A DNA stretch of 64,000 bases from Mesorhizobium sp. C432A (GTDB taxonomy: Bacteria; Pseudomonadota; Alphaproteobacteria; Rhizobiales; Rhizobiaceae), in the NCBI RefSeq assembly GCF_030323145.1, contig NZ_CP100470.1, positions 4,567,001 to 4,631,000 on the forward strand, given 5' to 3'. A program made the translations under genes and the position numbers. How positions within the stretch are numbered: position 1 is the first letter of the stretch; every line of letters begins with the position of its first letter. The notes beneath the pieces were generated by a model. It saw only the letters and a list, made by a program, of their open reading frames with translations, was not told the origin of the DNA and did no database searches. Of the stretch, positions 48,359 to 56,474 are shown piece after piece.

Positions 48359-48649
48359 ATGGATCCGGCAACTGCAGCTGTGATGATTTTGCTTTCTTGC
48401 AGTCCCGCCCAGGGAGTCTGCAAGCCACTCGATACATCACCGGCCATGTTCGGATCCCTTGACACATGCCAGTTGGCGTTAGCCGTGAGGCTCGAGGGCG
48501 CTCCCAACGGGGAGATCGTCGGGCGATGCAGTTCGATCGACCCCTCCGCTACAGGTTCCGTTCCAGCCGGGTATAGCACGATTGTCGTCACGCGGGGCAC
48601 AGGGGCGGGTGCGGTGAGCAGTCGCTACATCGTGCCGCACAAAAACTGA
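48359..48649 (+). CDS. small conserved hypothetical protein
   Basis: A 96-residue protein with two early cysteines (LLSCSPAQGVCKPLD) and a third and fourth in LDTCQLALA and VGRCSSID. It resembles small rhizobial hypothetical proteins that read approximately LSCSPA-CRP, although the exact family is not recognised. No signal peptide is certain; the first 15 residues are weakly hydrophobic. The start is ATG at 48359 without a strong ribosome binding site. Confidence 0.55.
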   Translation: MDPATAAVMILLSCSPAQGVCKPLDTSPAMFGSLDTCQLALAVRLEGAPNGEIVGRCSSIDPSATGSVPAGYSTIVVTRGTGAGAVSSRYIVPHKN

Positions 48650-48705
48650 AGCCAGTCCACCGTGAGGCAGCGGGCTATTCATTCTCGACCGGACAATTAT
48701 AGGCC

Positions 48706-48990
48706 TTGCCCTCCCTCTATGAAGCCATAATCGGCATCGTTGGCTTCGCGCTCGTCGTCCGCTTCGCCATCGTCGTCGCCTTTCCTGTCATTGGTCCCGG
48801 TGACTTCGATGCCACTGGCCAGACAGGGTTCGAGATCCGGGTCGGGCTCTACGAAGTCGAGCAGCTACATCAGGCGTTCTTCATCATCGATCGAGCGACG
48901 GACCGCCATGTCCGAAAGGCAGAGGTTCGTGGCTGGATAGCGAAGAATCGCACACGGCTTTCCCTCATTCGCATGGTTCGCAGAGATTAG
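48706..48990 (+). CDS. possible small membrane protein, TTG start
   Basis: A 94-residue frame. Its third codon positions are nearly all C or G across LYEAIIGIVGFALVVRFAIV, in keeping with real coding sequence in this genome. An N-terminal hydrophobic stretch is followed by a soluble part (IRVGLYEVEQLHQAFFIIDR). The start codon is TTG and no clear ribosome binding site is seen, so it may be a degraded gene. Confidence 0.4.
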   Translation: MPSLYEAIIGIVGFALVVRFAIVVAFPVIGPGDFDATGQTGFEIRVGLYEVEQLHQAFFIIDRATDRHVRKAEVRGWIAKNRTRLSLIRMVRRD

Positions 48991-49407
48991 CATGATCGCC
49001 TACTCTCATCTCGTCCGGCGTCGTCTGCCTCAAAGCAGCGCCGGTAAGGCTCGGCGCCCTTCTTGGTTTCTCCCCGTATGTCAAAAGGAGGTCGCCGGGC
49101 CTTACCAGGCCCCGCTGCTCATCGCTTGCGGGGTGTCCTGATGGCTGAGCTTGGCCCGTGGCCTAACGGCCAGAACCAAACGTTCCGAAAAGCTTTCCCA
49201 GGCTGGCGGCAGCCGAAGGGCTGCACAAGAGGGATCGTCAGACCGCTCCTGGCGCACCACAGCGACACCACCAAGCTGTAAGTCAGGTCCATCGGCGCTG
49301 CTGATGAGTGCCCTCAGATGGATTGCGTTTGCCACGAAAAAGGAATCGTACCGGCCCGTTCTCAGCACGTCAGCCGGAACGGGCCATGGGCAGAAGCAGC
49401 CGACTAG
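48991..49407. other. no recognisable gene
   Basis: About 420 bases without supported coding sequence. Short frames on both strands have no family resemblance and poor starts. A hairpin of ggcccgttc (49353-49361) with gaacgggcc (49377-49385) is present without a T-run. I see nothing else in it. Confidence 0.4.
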
Positions 49408-49764
49408 CTAAAATCGCAAGACGACCGAAGGACCACGTCGGCGATAGCACCGGACCCGACGGCGCCCGTGTCGCCAGTAACTACGGCAGACTCTTCTCCA
49501 GCCCCGCCGGCGGCGGCGCCGGTGGTAGTAATCTGGGTCGTAGTCTGGGTCGTAATCTTGGTCGTAGTAGCGCCGATGGTTGACCGGCTCCACTTCCGCG
49601 TGAGTACCTTCGTTGTCGAAGGCGTCTGGCGCGTCGAGTTCTTCGAGAATGCCGCTTTTGGCCGCTGGAACACCGGCCAATGCGTTGATAGGCCGGACCG
49701 CGCTTGCAAAGGCTGCTGCCCCTGCAACGCCAAACATCGCTGTCAAAAAGGATCGCCGATCCAT
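49408..49764 (-). CDS. Tat-signal protein with acidic-tyrosine then arginine-rich tail
   Basis: A 118-residue protein starting MDRRSFLTAMFGVAGAAAFA, a clear twin-arginine signal. The mature part begins near residue 30 (LAGVPAAKSGILEELDAPDA) and ends with repeats of YDPDYDPDY, then HRRRRRRGWRR and a basic tail with RCYRRRGPSV. Similar short Tat proteins occur in rhizobia. The function is not known. Confidence 0.75.
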   Translation of the reverse strand: MDRRSFLTAMFGVAGAAAFASAVRPINALAGVPAAKSGILEELDAPDAFDNEGTHAEVEPVNHRRYYDQDYDPDYDPDYYHRRRRRRGWRRVCRSYWRHGRRRVRCYRRRGPSVVLRF

Positions 49765-49920
49765 AGTAAACCTCCCAACTTACATGAGCTGAACGAAGCG
49801 CCCCGCCTGCTGAAGGAGCAGGCCCAGCGCACGGTAAAATAGAGGATTCGCCAGCCGCTCAAGCAACTCGCGAATCCTATCAGCGCAGGAAGGGACCTGG
49901 CTGCGCCGATCCAAGACATG

Positions 49921-50013
49921 TCAGCTAAGGACGACCGCCATTACCAGAAAGGTAACGGCTGTTGCAAAAATCGGTGCGAGCAACCATCGCGCCTGGCCAA
50001 CACTTTGATCCAT
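49921..50013 (-). CDS. 30-residue membrane peptide
   Basis: A tiny frame, starting MDQSVGQARWLLAPIFATAV, ending AVVLS then TGA, that forms a single hydrophobic helix. A near-ideal ribosome binding site (GGGAGAG) lies about five bases upstream of the ATG at 50013. It lies between the Tat protein and DUF1236 genes. Without homologues in hand it remains a candidate. Confidence 0.5.
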   Translation of the reverse strand: MDQSVGQARWLLAPIFATAVTFLVMAVVLS

Positions 50014-50225
50014 TTGTTCTCTCCCGTTGTGGAGAACCAACAACCTGAAGCCCTAATCCGTTCCGCCTAGTCCAAAGGTAAGACCATTGCGTTGTACGGT
50101 CGGACTTTAGACCAATCGGATTAGACAAAGGTGCGTAGGCGGGAACGTTTACCCCGGTTCAAAGTTGGTTGCCGGGCAGTGCGGGACGATGATCGTCGTG
50201 TGCCGGTCCTTGCAGGAGAGAAGAT

Positions 50226-50525
50226 ATGAAGATGCACTTTGTGAACACCGCCGCAGCCATGTTGCTCTTGGCGGGGATCGGCTCCGCCGCCGCTGACGAC
50301 ATTATCATCCAGCCGGAACAGGACACGGTCATCCGTGAGTATGTCAAGAAGCAGCCCTTGGCTTCGGTGAACCTTCCCGGCGTGGAATTGAACGTCGGGA
50401 CAGCTCTGCCGGAAACTGTGGAGATCCACGAGGTCCCGAACGTCAAATACCGTTACGTGGTGGTCGACAACCGCACGGTCCTGGTCGATCCGGGCACCCG
50501 CAAGATCGTGAAAGTTTACGACTGA
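50226..50525 (+). CDS. secreted DUF1236 protein
   Basis: A 99-residue protein with a Sec signal peptide (AAAMLLLAGIGSAAADD) and the DUF1236 pattern: IIQPEQDTVIREYVKKQPLA, LPETVEIHEVPNVKYRYVVV and a VDPGTRKIVKVYD end. DUF1236 proteins are small periplasmic proteins common in rhizobia. Start at 50226 follows GGAGAGAAG. Confidence 0.82.
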   Translation: MKMHFVNTAAAMLLLAGIGSAAADDIIIQPEQDTVIREYVKKQPLASVNLPGVELNVGTALPETVEIHEVPNVKYRYVVVDNRTVLVDPGTRKIVKVYD

Positions 50526-50623
50526 GATTTCGAACGAACCCACGCTCGCCACCCTTGGGTGGCGAGTGTGTGCATTCAAACGCTACTCAGCCGGACAAAT
50601 TCAAATTGCCACTCAGCTGGACA

Positions 50624-50947
50624 ATGAACATGACGAACCCTGAACTCGAGAGGACGCAAGCCCTGGTTGCCCGCTTGGCTGATCTCCAAGCAAGAATGCA
50701 GGCAGCACGTCTTGTTGGAGCCGAGGTAACAACCGTCCGAAAGGTTGCAGCCATAATCGATGACGGCTTGCGACAGGCCGGCCTCACACCGTTAGAAATC
50801 GCAGAAGGTCAAGAGGAACAGTTTAGCGATACTAAATGTTCGACTGGCTATGGACAGCCGAACCCTACTCTCAGCAGATCAAGTCAGAGCAGCACGAGCC
50901 CTATTGAACTGGCCGCGTGTGCGACTTGCCGCCAAGGCCAATCTTAG
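50624..50947 (+). CDS. small hypothetical protein overlapping an XRE regulator
   Basis: A frame of 107 residues starting MNMTNPELERTQALVARLAD. A coiled-coil-like helical first half (ARMQAARLVGAEVTTVRKVA) is followed by an unnatural serine-rich tail that overlaps the start of the next gene by about 100 bases. The first 65 residues look coding, and the true 3' end may have been changed by a frameshift. Confidence 0.45.
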   Translation: MNMTNPELERTQALVARLADLQARMQAARLVGAEVTTVRKVAAIIDDGLRQAGLTPLEIAEGQEEQFSDTKCSTGYGQPNPTLSRSSQSSTSPIELAACATCRQGQS

Positions 50948-51143
50948 CGAGATGGTGATCAGCGCTTTTGAGAACGGATACAGGAAACCGCGTCCCCACA
51001 ACATCGCCGCCATCCGCAAAGCGTTTGAGGATGCCGGAATCGTTTTCACCGTCCAAGGCACTCCATCGTTAACCCGCTCAGAAGGTGATAGCGGACTAGC
51101 CGCCGATAATAGACGGTGGCGCGGCCGGGAGAAAAAAGGATAA
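50850..51143 (+). CDS. XRE-family helix-turn-helix regulator
   Basis: A 97-residue protein. The segment SADQVRAARALLNWPRVRLA, then ISAFENGYRKPRPHNIAAIR, followed by AFEDAGIVFTVQG, is the classic small XRE regulator of rhizobia. It binds DNA as a dimer and probably represses its own promoter. Its start overlaps the previous reading frame and has no strong ribosome binding site. Confidence 0.65.
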   Translation: MDSRTLLSADQVRAARALLNWPRVRLAAKANLSEMVISAFENGYRKPRPHNIAAIRKAFEDAGIVFTVQGTPSLTRSEGDSGLAADNRRWRGREKKG

Positions 51144-51287
51144 AGGGGGAAAAGCCCGTGTACCCTCTGCACCCGATCTCTAAAGCGGCCGCTAACCACC
51201 CATTATGTCGCTCTACGGGATTGCTTTGGCGGACTGGCCACGTCACTTCCGCCATACCCAATGCAAAGCGATCCCGGCAGAGCTTGG

Positions 51288-52413
51288 TTACTGCTTCTGC
51301 ACACGCGGCAGAAAAAGATGGACGCTTGTTCCTTCACCAGCTTCGCTCTCGATCCGAATGTGCCCGCCGGATTGTTGGACGAAGCCATAAACCTGGCTAA
51401 GTCCAAGTCCAGTCCCGCGTCCATCGGGTTTGGTGGTGAAGAACGGCTCGAAGACCTGCGCCAGAATCTCCTTGTTCATGCCGCAACCGGCATCGCGCAC
51501 GGTCATACGAACGCACGAACCCGCCAGTGAATGCACGTCGTCGATGTCGTCAGGGACATCGCTAGTCTCGATTGTGAGCGTTCCCACGCCGGCCATGGCG
51601 TCCTTGGCGTTCATCGAGATTGAGCATGGCGACATCGAGCTGGTTGGGGTCGACCAGAACAGGGCCAAGCGCCGCTTCCAAGTTGCGTTCAATTTTGATT
51701 GCACTCCCGAGCGTTCGTTCCAGCAGCATCGAAAGCTGTTCGATCCGTCCGTTCAGATCAATGCCTTCGGGCGTAAGCGACTGGCGCCGAGAAAACGCAA
51801 GCAATTGCTGCGTAAGTGCCCCGCCGTTCTGTGTTCGTTTGAGCAGTTCGTCGATCAGGATGGCTGATTTCGGATCGCCGGGATTTTCGGCGAGTTGCTT
51901 TTGCAGGAGCCGCAGGCCCGAGTCGAACGCTGCTATCAGATTGTTGATATCGTGAACTATGCCGGCTGCGAGGCGGCCAATTGCTCCGAGCTTCTGGGAT
52001 TGACGTCGACGTTCCTCCTGCGCACGCTGCGAGGAAACGTTCCGAAGGCTGGCAAGGAGAGCAGGTGTCCCGTCCCAGTTAACCTCCACGACCCAGACGG
52101 CCATACGGATAGTCAACGCCCGTGTGGGCCGGTAAGCATTCGAATGCACTCTGCGCGCAAGTGAACCCCTTGCGCTAACGCTTCGACGCGCCATCAAAGC
52201 ATTGACCGCGCGGTAAAAGGAGCGTGCACCAAGTGAGGCCGGTTTCGTTTGGGGCCTGCGTTTGGCCTGGGGCAAGGCGGCCCCGCCTCCCGCATCAAAA
52301 AGAAGCAAGCCAGACAGGCTTGGTATCAACCTGCTGATCATTTCCGCCGCGCCACCATGGCAAAACATGTTTGGGGGGCGATCGCACCGCTGATGGTCAG
52401 CGAAGGCCAACAA
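51288..52413 (-). pseudogene. sensor histidine kinase, frameshifted and truncated at the N-terminus
   Basis: Remains of a PAS-histidine kinase. A truncated PAS end (MAVWVVEVNWDGTPALLASL) is followed by the HisKA box AAGIVHDINN, then VDPNQLDVAMLNL at the N box. The frame then shifts near 51614-51616; inserting two bases gives LNLAMNAKDAMAGVG, a normal N box. The ATPase part continues in another frame with RDAGCGM, VFEPFFTTK and GTGLGLSQVYGF to 51288. The first ~80 residues upstream of the PAS end are untypical, so the gene is also 5'-truncated. Confidence 0.8.
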
Positions 52414-52470
52414 GTGGTCCGGCTACCCTTGGAGCCAATCCGCATTTCTGGCGATTTTCCCCTGGAGCAA

Positions 52471-53220
52471 TCAGTGCATTGACATGAACTCGGCCGTTTT
52501 ATTGGTCCTTGCTGAGTGCAGGTAATCGTGCCGGAACTCAGCAAGAAAGGCCAGTCCTTCCCAATCATGGATGGTCAATTGGCCATTCACAAGTGATGTA
52601 AGGCGCTTCTCCCGAAGAGACTTGAGCGTGCGGTTGATGTGGACTGCCGACAGCCCTGTCGCCTCGCCAAGGTCAGCTTGAGTCACAGCAAAAGCGCAGG
52701 TTTGATCGGACGCGAGTCCGGCGTCTTCCATACGTAGCATGATTTCACAGAGAAGGTGGGCCACTCGGCCAAGCGCTTGGCGCTTCCCGACATTGACCAC
52801 CCATTCGCGGAAAATCGATGCATCAACCAGTGTCGTTCGCCAAAGATTTGCCGCCAGCCTGGGGTGGCGTTCGCAGAGCAGCCGTATAGCCGAGTGATCT
52901 ATGAAGCCAACACTGCAAGCGCTCACCGTTCGAACGTCGCTATCCAACAGATCGAGGTGCAGGCTCAACAGATCGGGCATGTCGCCAGGCACATGATAAG
53001 CAGTGACCTGACGCTTCCCGTCTCCTGTTACCTTCGAGGTGCTGGCTAAGCCAGCCAGGACCATTATGCACCGGGACGGCTGGTCGCCTTCGCGAACCAA
53101 GTTCTGGTTTGCGCCAATCGCAACGATCCTTATTCTTACCGCGTCGAGAGCTTGACGCTCACCTGACGTGAGGGTGAAGGCACGATGGAACTTGGCGGTT
53201 AATGGGCTTTGATAAAGCAT
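52471..53220 (-). CDS. Crp/Fnr-family transcriptional regulator
   Basis: A 249-residue regulator with a cyclic-nucleotide-binding-like N-terminal domain (EGDQPSRCIMVLAGLASTSK) and a C-terminal winged helix with ATGLSAVHINRTLKSLREKR. No Cys cluster of FNR type is seen at the N-terminus, so it probably does not bind an iron-sulfur cluster. It starts 263 bases from the divergent MucR-like gene, suggesting a shared regulatory region. Confidence 0.85.
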   Translation of the reverse strand: MLYQSPLTAKFHRAFTLTSGERQALDAVRIRIVAIGANQNLVREGDQPSRCIMVLAGLASTSKVTGDGKRQVTAYHVPGDMPDLLSLHLDLLDSDVRTVSACSVGFIDHSAIRLLCERHPRLAANLWRTTLVDASIFREWVVNVGKRQALGRVAHLLCEIMLRMEDAGLASDQTCAFAVTQADLGEATGLSAVHINRTLKSLREKRLTSLVNGQLTIHDWEGLAFLAEFRHDYLHSARTNKTAEFMSMH

Positions 53221-53483
53221 GTCGGCTCTCCGTTTGGGCGGGAGCGCTATGGTCTCTCAGTCACCCGCGGCCAGCAGAACGCGAATGATGCCCGACCTTA
53301 TATCATAAACACCGGACCGACTTAACCTGTGATAAGTCTGGCACTGCTTCGGATGGTCCTTTCCTCCATCGGCAAACACAGGCTCAACAGGATTACGAGG
53401 GAAGCGGCCCATCATCGGGCCTCGAGTTGCGCAGCTGCGGCAGCAGCTATAATAGATCGTTCTCAAATTCGAGGACTCACACC

Positions 53484-53945
53484 ATGACCGACGCCCCCGA
53501 CCACGCCCCTGAACTGGTAGAACTCACGGCGGATGTGGTATCGGCGTACGTCAGCAACAATCCCGTGCCGGTCGCGGGTTTGGCGGACCTGATAGCCTCA
53601 GTGCACGCGTCGCTGTCTGGGATTGGCCATCGCGTGGCTGCCGCGACCGAAGAACCAGTGCCTGCGGTAAATCCGAAGAAGTCAGTATTTCCCGATTACA
53701 TCATCTGTCTTGAAGATGGTAAGCGGTTCAAAACCCTTCGGCGACATCTGCGCGTGGATTTCGGTCTCACTCCTGACGCGTATCGAACAAAGTGGAACTT
53801 GCCATCCACTTATCCGATGGTCGCTCCCAACTATGCGGCCTCACGGTCTGCCATGGCGAAGTCGATCGGTCTGGGTAGGAAGGCACCGCAGCCCACGGCA
53901 ACTGTAACGGGCAAGGCAAGGCCGGCGGCTAAGGCTAAAGCGTAG
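53484..53945 (+). CDS. MucR/Ros-family regulator, zinc-less type
   Basis: A 153-residue MucR-like protein with the family core DYIICLEDGKRFKTLRRHLR and LTPDAYRTKWNLPSTYPM. In Ros the metal is held by Cys-x2-Cys and two His; here the second Cys position is Asp (CLED) and the second His position is replaced (HLRVDF), matching the Ml-type proteins of Mesorhizobium loti that fold without zinc. These bind AT-rich DNA and act in an H-NS-like way. Start ATG at 53484. Confidence 0.85.
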   Translation: MTDAPDHAPELVELTADVVSAYVSNNPVPVAGLADLIASVHASLSGIGHRVAAATEEPVPAVNPKKSVFPDYIICLEDGKRFKTLRRHLRVDFGLTPDAYRTKWNLPSTYPMVAPNYAASRSAMAKSIGLGRKAPQPTATVTGKARPAAKAKA

Positions 53946-54165
53946 CTTCCGCGATCACACCATTACCACTGCGGCACCAATCGACGATGTATGCATCGCG
54001 GCGGACCTGTCCGCTCTTGGCCGGTGCCCACCCAGGTTCCCCAACCCATGGCGCCGGCCATTTGTGGCCCACACCTCAGTTTCGTATTGCTGCCCAAACT
54101 CTTCTTGTTGAAGACCGCTTACGACGTTACAATCCCGTTTGGCCTGATTGCTGGGAGGCAACGCC

Positions 54166-54357
54166 CTGGCTGATATAATTCCAATTCGCAAAGCACGCCC
54201 TTGTGTCGAAGTTGGCGAAGCCTGTGGCGAGTGGTTTGTTCGCGTGGTCGAGGAAGACCAGGAACTCACCCGATCATTCAAGCTCGAATCCTATGCTTTG
54301 GCCTTTGCAGAAGGCCAAAGGTCGCGTCTGCATCTCAACACGTTTTCCCGGCTGTAG
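54166..54357 (+). CDS. small conserved hypothetical protein, possible CTG start
   Basis: A short protein whose core is ADIIPIRKARPCVEVGEACG, then EWFVRVVEEDQELTRSFKLE, then SYALAFAEGQRSRLHL. Similar small proteins are common in Mesorhizobium. The first strong Shine-Dalgarno sequence (GGGAGG) is followed after seven bases by a CTG codon at 54166; no ATG or GTG is near, and a TTG lies upstream at 54148. A CTG start is therefore a plausible reading, giving about 63 residues. Confidence 0.55.
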   Translation: MADIIPIRKARPCVEVGEACGEWFVRVVEEDQELTRSFKLESYALAFAEGQRSRLHLNTFSRL

Positions 54358-54366
54358 AGTAGCGCG

Positions 54367-54618
54367 ATGCAGATGTCCGCAGGGTTACTGGCGAATTTGG
54401 GCGATAGCATCGAAGCCATTGCCGCCCACATTGCGACCATGGAAACGCGACAACTGCACCAATTGCTCAAGTCGTTGCCATCGAGATCGGAAATCGCCAG
54501 CGCGGAAATGGTGATGGGCACCCTGGTCTATCGCGAGATTGAACTGCGCCGCCGGCGGGGGACGGGCGGCAACGTGTTGCCCTTTCCGGGTCTCGTGACT
54601 CCACCTATTCAGCAGTAG
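54367..54618 (+). CDS. hypothetical protein
   Basis: An 83-residue frame starting MQMSAGLLANLGDSIEAIAA. The first two thirds form amphipathic helices, including a long one (ATMETRQLHQLLKSLPSR), and the C-terminus is basic then proline rich (RRRRGTGGNVLPFPGLV). It begins nine bases after the previous gene ends, so they may be co-transcribed. The family is not recognised. Confidence 0.5.
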   Translation: MQMSAGLLANLGDSIEAIAAHIATMETRQLHQLLKSLPSRSEIASAEMVMGTLVYREIELRRRRGTGGNVLPFPGLVTPPIQQ

Positions 54619-54826
54619 ATAGCGGCGCCGGACCTGTAAAGGCCGCCGCAATTAAGCAACGGGCCTGATGGCGGGGTAGCGTCTTGATGCCAAGAAACCC
54701 CGCCGCGCGCGCAACAGCGGGTTTTCGTAGTCACGGCTACATCCGAGGAATCGACCGCTTAAGGCAGAATTGCTTGTTGTCGTCGCGTTTCCATACCATT
54801 AGATCAACTGTGCCAGATGAAGACGT

Positions 54827-54950
54827 AAAAAAACCCGTTGCCAATTACGGCAACGGGCTTGAGCTACCGGGTAGGGTCAGGAAGGCAATATGTAGACCCA
54901 ACAACACGATGCGCCACGCCTCATGATCGAGGTCTTAACCGAACCGCGAC
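54827..54950 (-). ncRNA. candidate small RNA ending in a strong intrinsic terminator
   Basis: On the minus strand a perfect 9-base-pair stem (cccgttgcc/ggcaacggg, 54834-54857) with a six-base loop is followed by seven Ts (54827-54833), a textbook Rho-independent terminator. No minus-strand coding frame ends there. Upstream at about 54952-54958 the minus strand reads TTAGAAT, a possible -10 box. A second small hairpin (taccgggta) precedes the terminator. The length of the transcript and its 5' end are guesses. Confidence 0.45.
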
Positions 54951-55071
54951 AATTCTAATCATCTTGTCGACGTGTGAATAACTTTGCTGACTCCAGATCA
55001 TCGGCAGGGAAGACGTGATTTGACCTTGGCGGAACAGCCGCTCACGATGAGACGGCTTGGGAAGGCGCGAG

Positions 55072-55422
55072 ATGCAAGTATGCAAAGACATGATTGTGGT
55101 GCCGCCGATCGGCGCACAGTTCGAGACGCCTGAATTCCTCGCCGAGATCAGCGCCCTGCTTGATGAGGCCTATCCCGACTACGATTTCACGATCACCACC
55201 ATAAGCAAGTTTCGGGATGACAGCTTCGTGTTGATCCCGCTGCTCGGCAGCGTCGGTGGTGAAGGCTCCGTTTTAGCGGCTTACCCGGATATGACGGCAA
55301 TGCAGGAGATGGGCAATCTCCTGTTCAAGCACATCATCGGCCATCACCATCGCGACATTAGGTGCCGCACGTGGCCCCAATCCGTTCCCGGACCTCCGTC
55401 TCACATCTGCCCTGGCGGCTAA
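55072..55422 (+). CDS. hypothetical protein
   Basis: A frame of about 116 residues starting MQVCKDMIVVPPIGAQFETP. The first 85 residues look like a compact fold (FLAEISALLDEAYPDYDFTI, then DDSFVLIPLLGSVGGEGSVL), while the tail GPPSHICPGG looks less natural. The start has a GGGAAGG-type ribosome binding site. It converges with the next gene, overlapping by four bases. The family is not recognised. Confidence 0.5.
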   Translation: MQVCKDMIVVPPIGAQFETPEFLAEISALLDEAYPDYDFTITTISKFRDDSFVLIPLLGSVGGEGSVLAAYPDMTAMQEMGNLLFKHIIGHHHRDIRCRTWPQSVPGPPSHICPGG

Positions 55423-55628
55423 TCCTTTAGCGCATCCGCGCCGCTATCGTCGTCGCGATGACGTTGACGAAGGCGCTTCAGCAGATCGCGTGAGGCTTGG
55501 ATCGCCCTGCGCGATTGATCCATGTTCTGGCGAAACGTGGCGCGTTCCTCCATGGACTTCTGCCACTTCAGCAAGGTGGCCGTAGTCGCAGTGGCCGCTT
55601 GAGCGATATCTATGGGCGTTGCAACCAT
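55419..55628 (-). CDS. small hypothetical protein, coiled-coil
   Basis: A frame of about 69 residues. The start MVATPIDIAQAATATTATLL at 55628 has GGGAGGA six bases upstream. The body is a long basic coiled-coil helix (EERATFRQNMDQSRRAIQAS) ending with RQRHRDDDSGADALKD. It is convergent with the gene at 55072. Confidence 0.55.
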   Translation of the reverse strand: MVATPIDIAQAATATTATLLKWQKSMEERATFRQNMDQSRRAIQASRDLLKRLRQRHRDDDSGADALKD

Positions 55629-55795
55629 CGCATCCTCCCAAAAAGGCAATGGTAAACGCAATCTTTATAGGCCCAACGAAACCCATTCTTCAATCAAAAA
55701 CGAACATACGGCACATGGCAAAATGGCTATTCGTCGGGCCGCTCGACGGCGGCTTCGTCGACCTCGGCTTCCATCTCGTCGTTGACGGTCTTGGT

Positions 55796-55967
55796 CTATC
55801 CAAAACCAGCCATCGGCACACCGTCAAAACCCTGCAGCCACCCGTCGGCATGTTCCTGCCAGTAATGGCACCTCACGCTCCTTGCCATCCTTGCACGCTT
55901 GGGCGCCGTACATCCAGGCGTAGGTGGCGCGCTCCTGATCTTTCTTAGGCACGGCGATTTGTGTCAT
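55796..55967 (-). pseudogene. ribosome-modulation-factor-like small protein, frameshifted
   Basis: Minus-strand frame MTQIAVPKKDQERATYAWMY from 55967 reads AQACKDGKEREVP; then the frame seems to shift. In the alternative frame the sequence continues HYWQEHADGWLQGFDGVP and stops at 55796. Together the pattern A-G-A-A-G...Y....A-W..GF resembles the RMF family. Inserting one base near 55875-55885 restores it. The start is at the 3' end of the ligase remnant. Confidence 0.45.
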
Positions 55968-56170
55968 CCTCAGCGAACGCCGGCTTGCCCGCTTCACGCT
56001 CGACGCCGAGCAGATCGAACTCGTCGTTCGCAAAGCACTTGGCCTTCAGCCAGTTGGTCGACGGTATTTGCTGTCCTTGCGCTTCGACACCTTGCATTCA
56101 AGTCCGGCCTTGTCGAGCAAGTGAAAGATGGTCTTGGCTTCCCCCCGGCAGAGGCTCGCTGAACTGAATA
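55945..56170 (-). pseudogene. ATP-dependent DNA ligase remnant (C-terminal part)
   Basis: On the minus strand, in changing frames, one reads FHLLDKAGLECKVSKRKDSK, then STNWLKAKCFANDEFDLLGV and EREAGKPAF, before a stop at 55945. This is the end of the nucleotidyltransferase domain (motif near EGIVSKR) and the start of the OB domain (SxxWLKxK) of LigD/LigC-type ligases. At least two frameshifts are needed, and the catalytic lysine domain is missing. It is a decayed fragment. Confidence 0.6.
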
Positions 56171-56381
56171 CGCCCGCCGGGCGCGATATAGCGCGGCCTC
56201 GGTCAGTCAGCCAAGCGGCATCGCGGTGCACGATAGCACCGAGAATCGCCGCGTACACGCTGCCGACCTCCTCTGCGCAGGATATGCCCAGCTTGTCCGC
56301 GCGGTCTTCCATCGCTTGCTCGGCCAGGTCGCTGATGCCAAGCGCGATTGTCTGCTGCGGATGGAAGGACGCTGACTGTAA

Positions 56382-56412
56382 AAGCCCGCCCAACCTTTCG
56401 GCGGGCGGGCTT
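56382..56412 (-). terminator. intrinsic terminator on the minus strand
   Basis: The arm aagcccgccc (56382-56391) pairs with gggcgggctt (56403-56412), a 10-base-pair GC-rich stem, and on the minus strand it is followed by TTTTAC. It lies 63 bases after the stop of the glycine-rich protein gene (56475-56972) and should end that transcript. Confidence 0.65.
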
Positions 56413-56474
56413 CCACTGTCGGAACTGGAGAGTGTCATGTCGACAGCCCCGACAGGTCGGAAAGGGGTCGCTGG

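Noticed and set aside
49353..49385. Hairpin ggcccgttc/gaacgggcc as a terminator
   Set aside because: There is no T-run on either side and no clear gene ending next to it.
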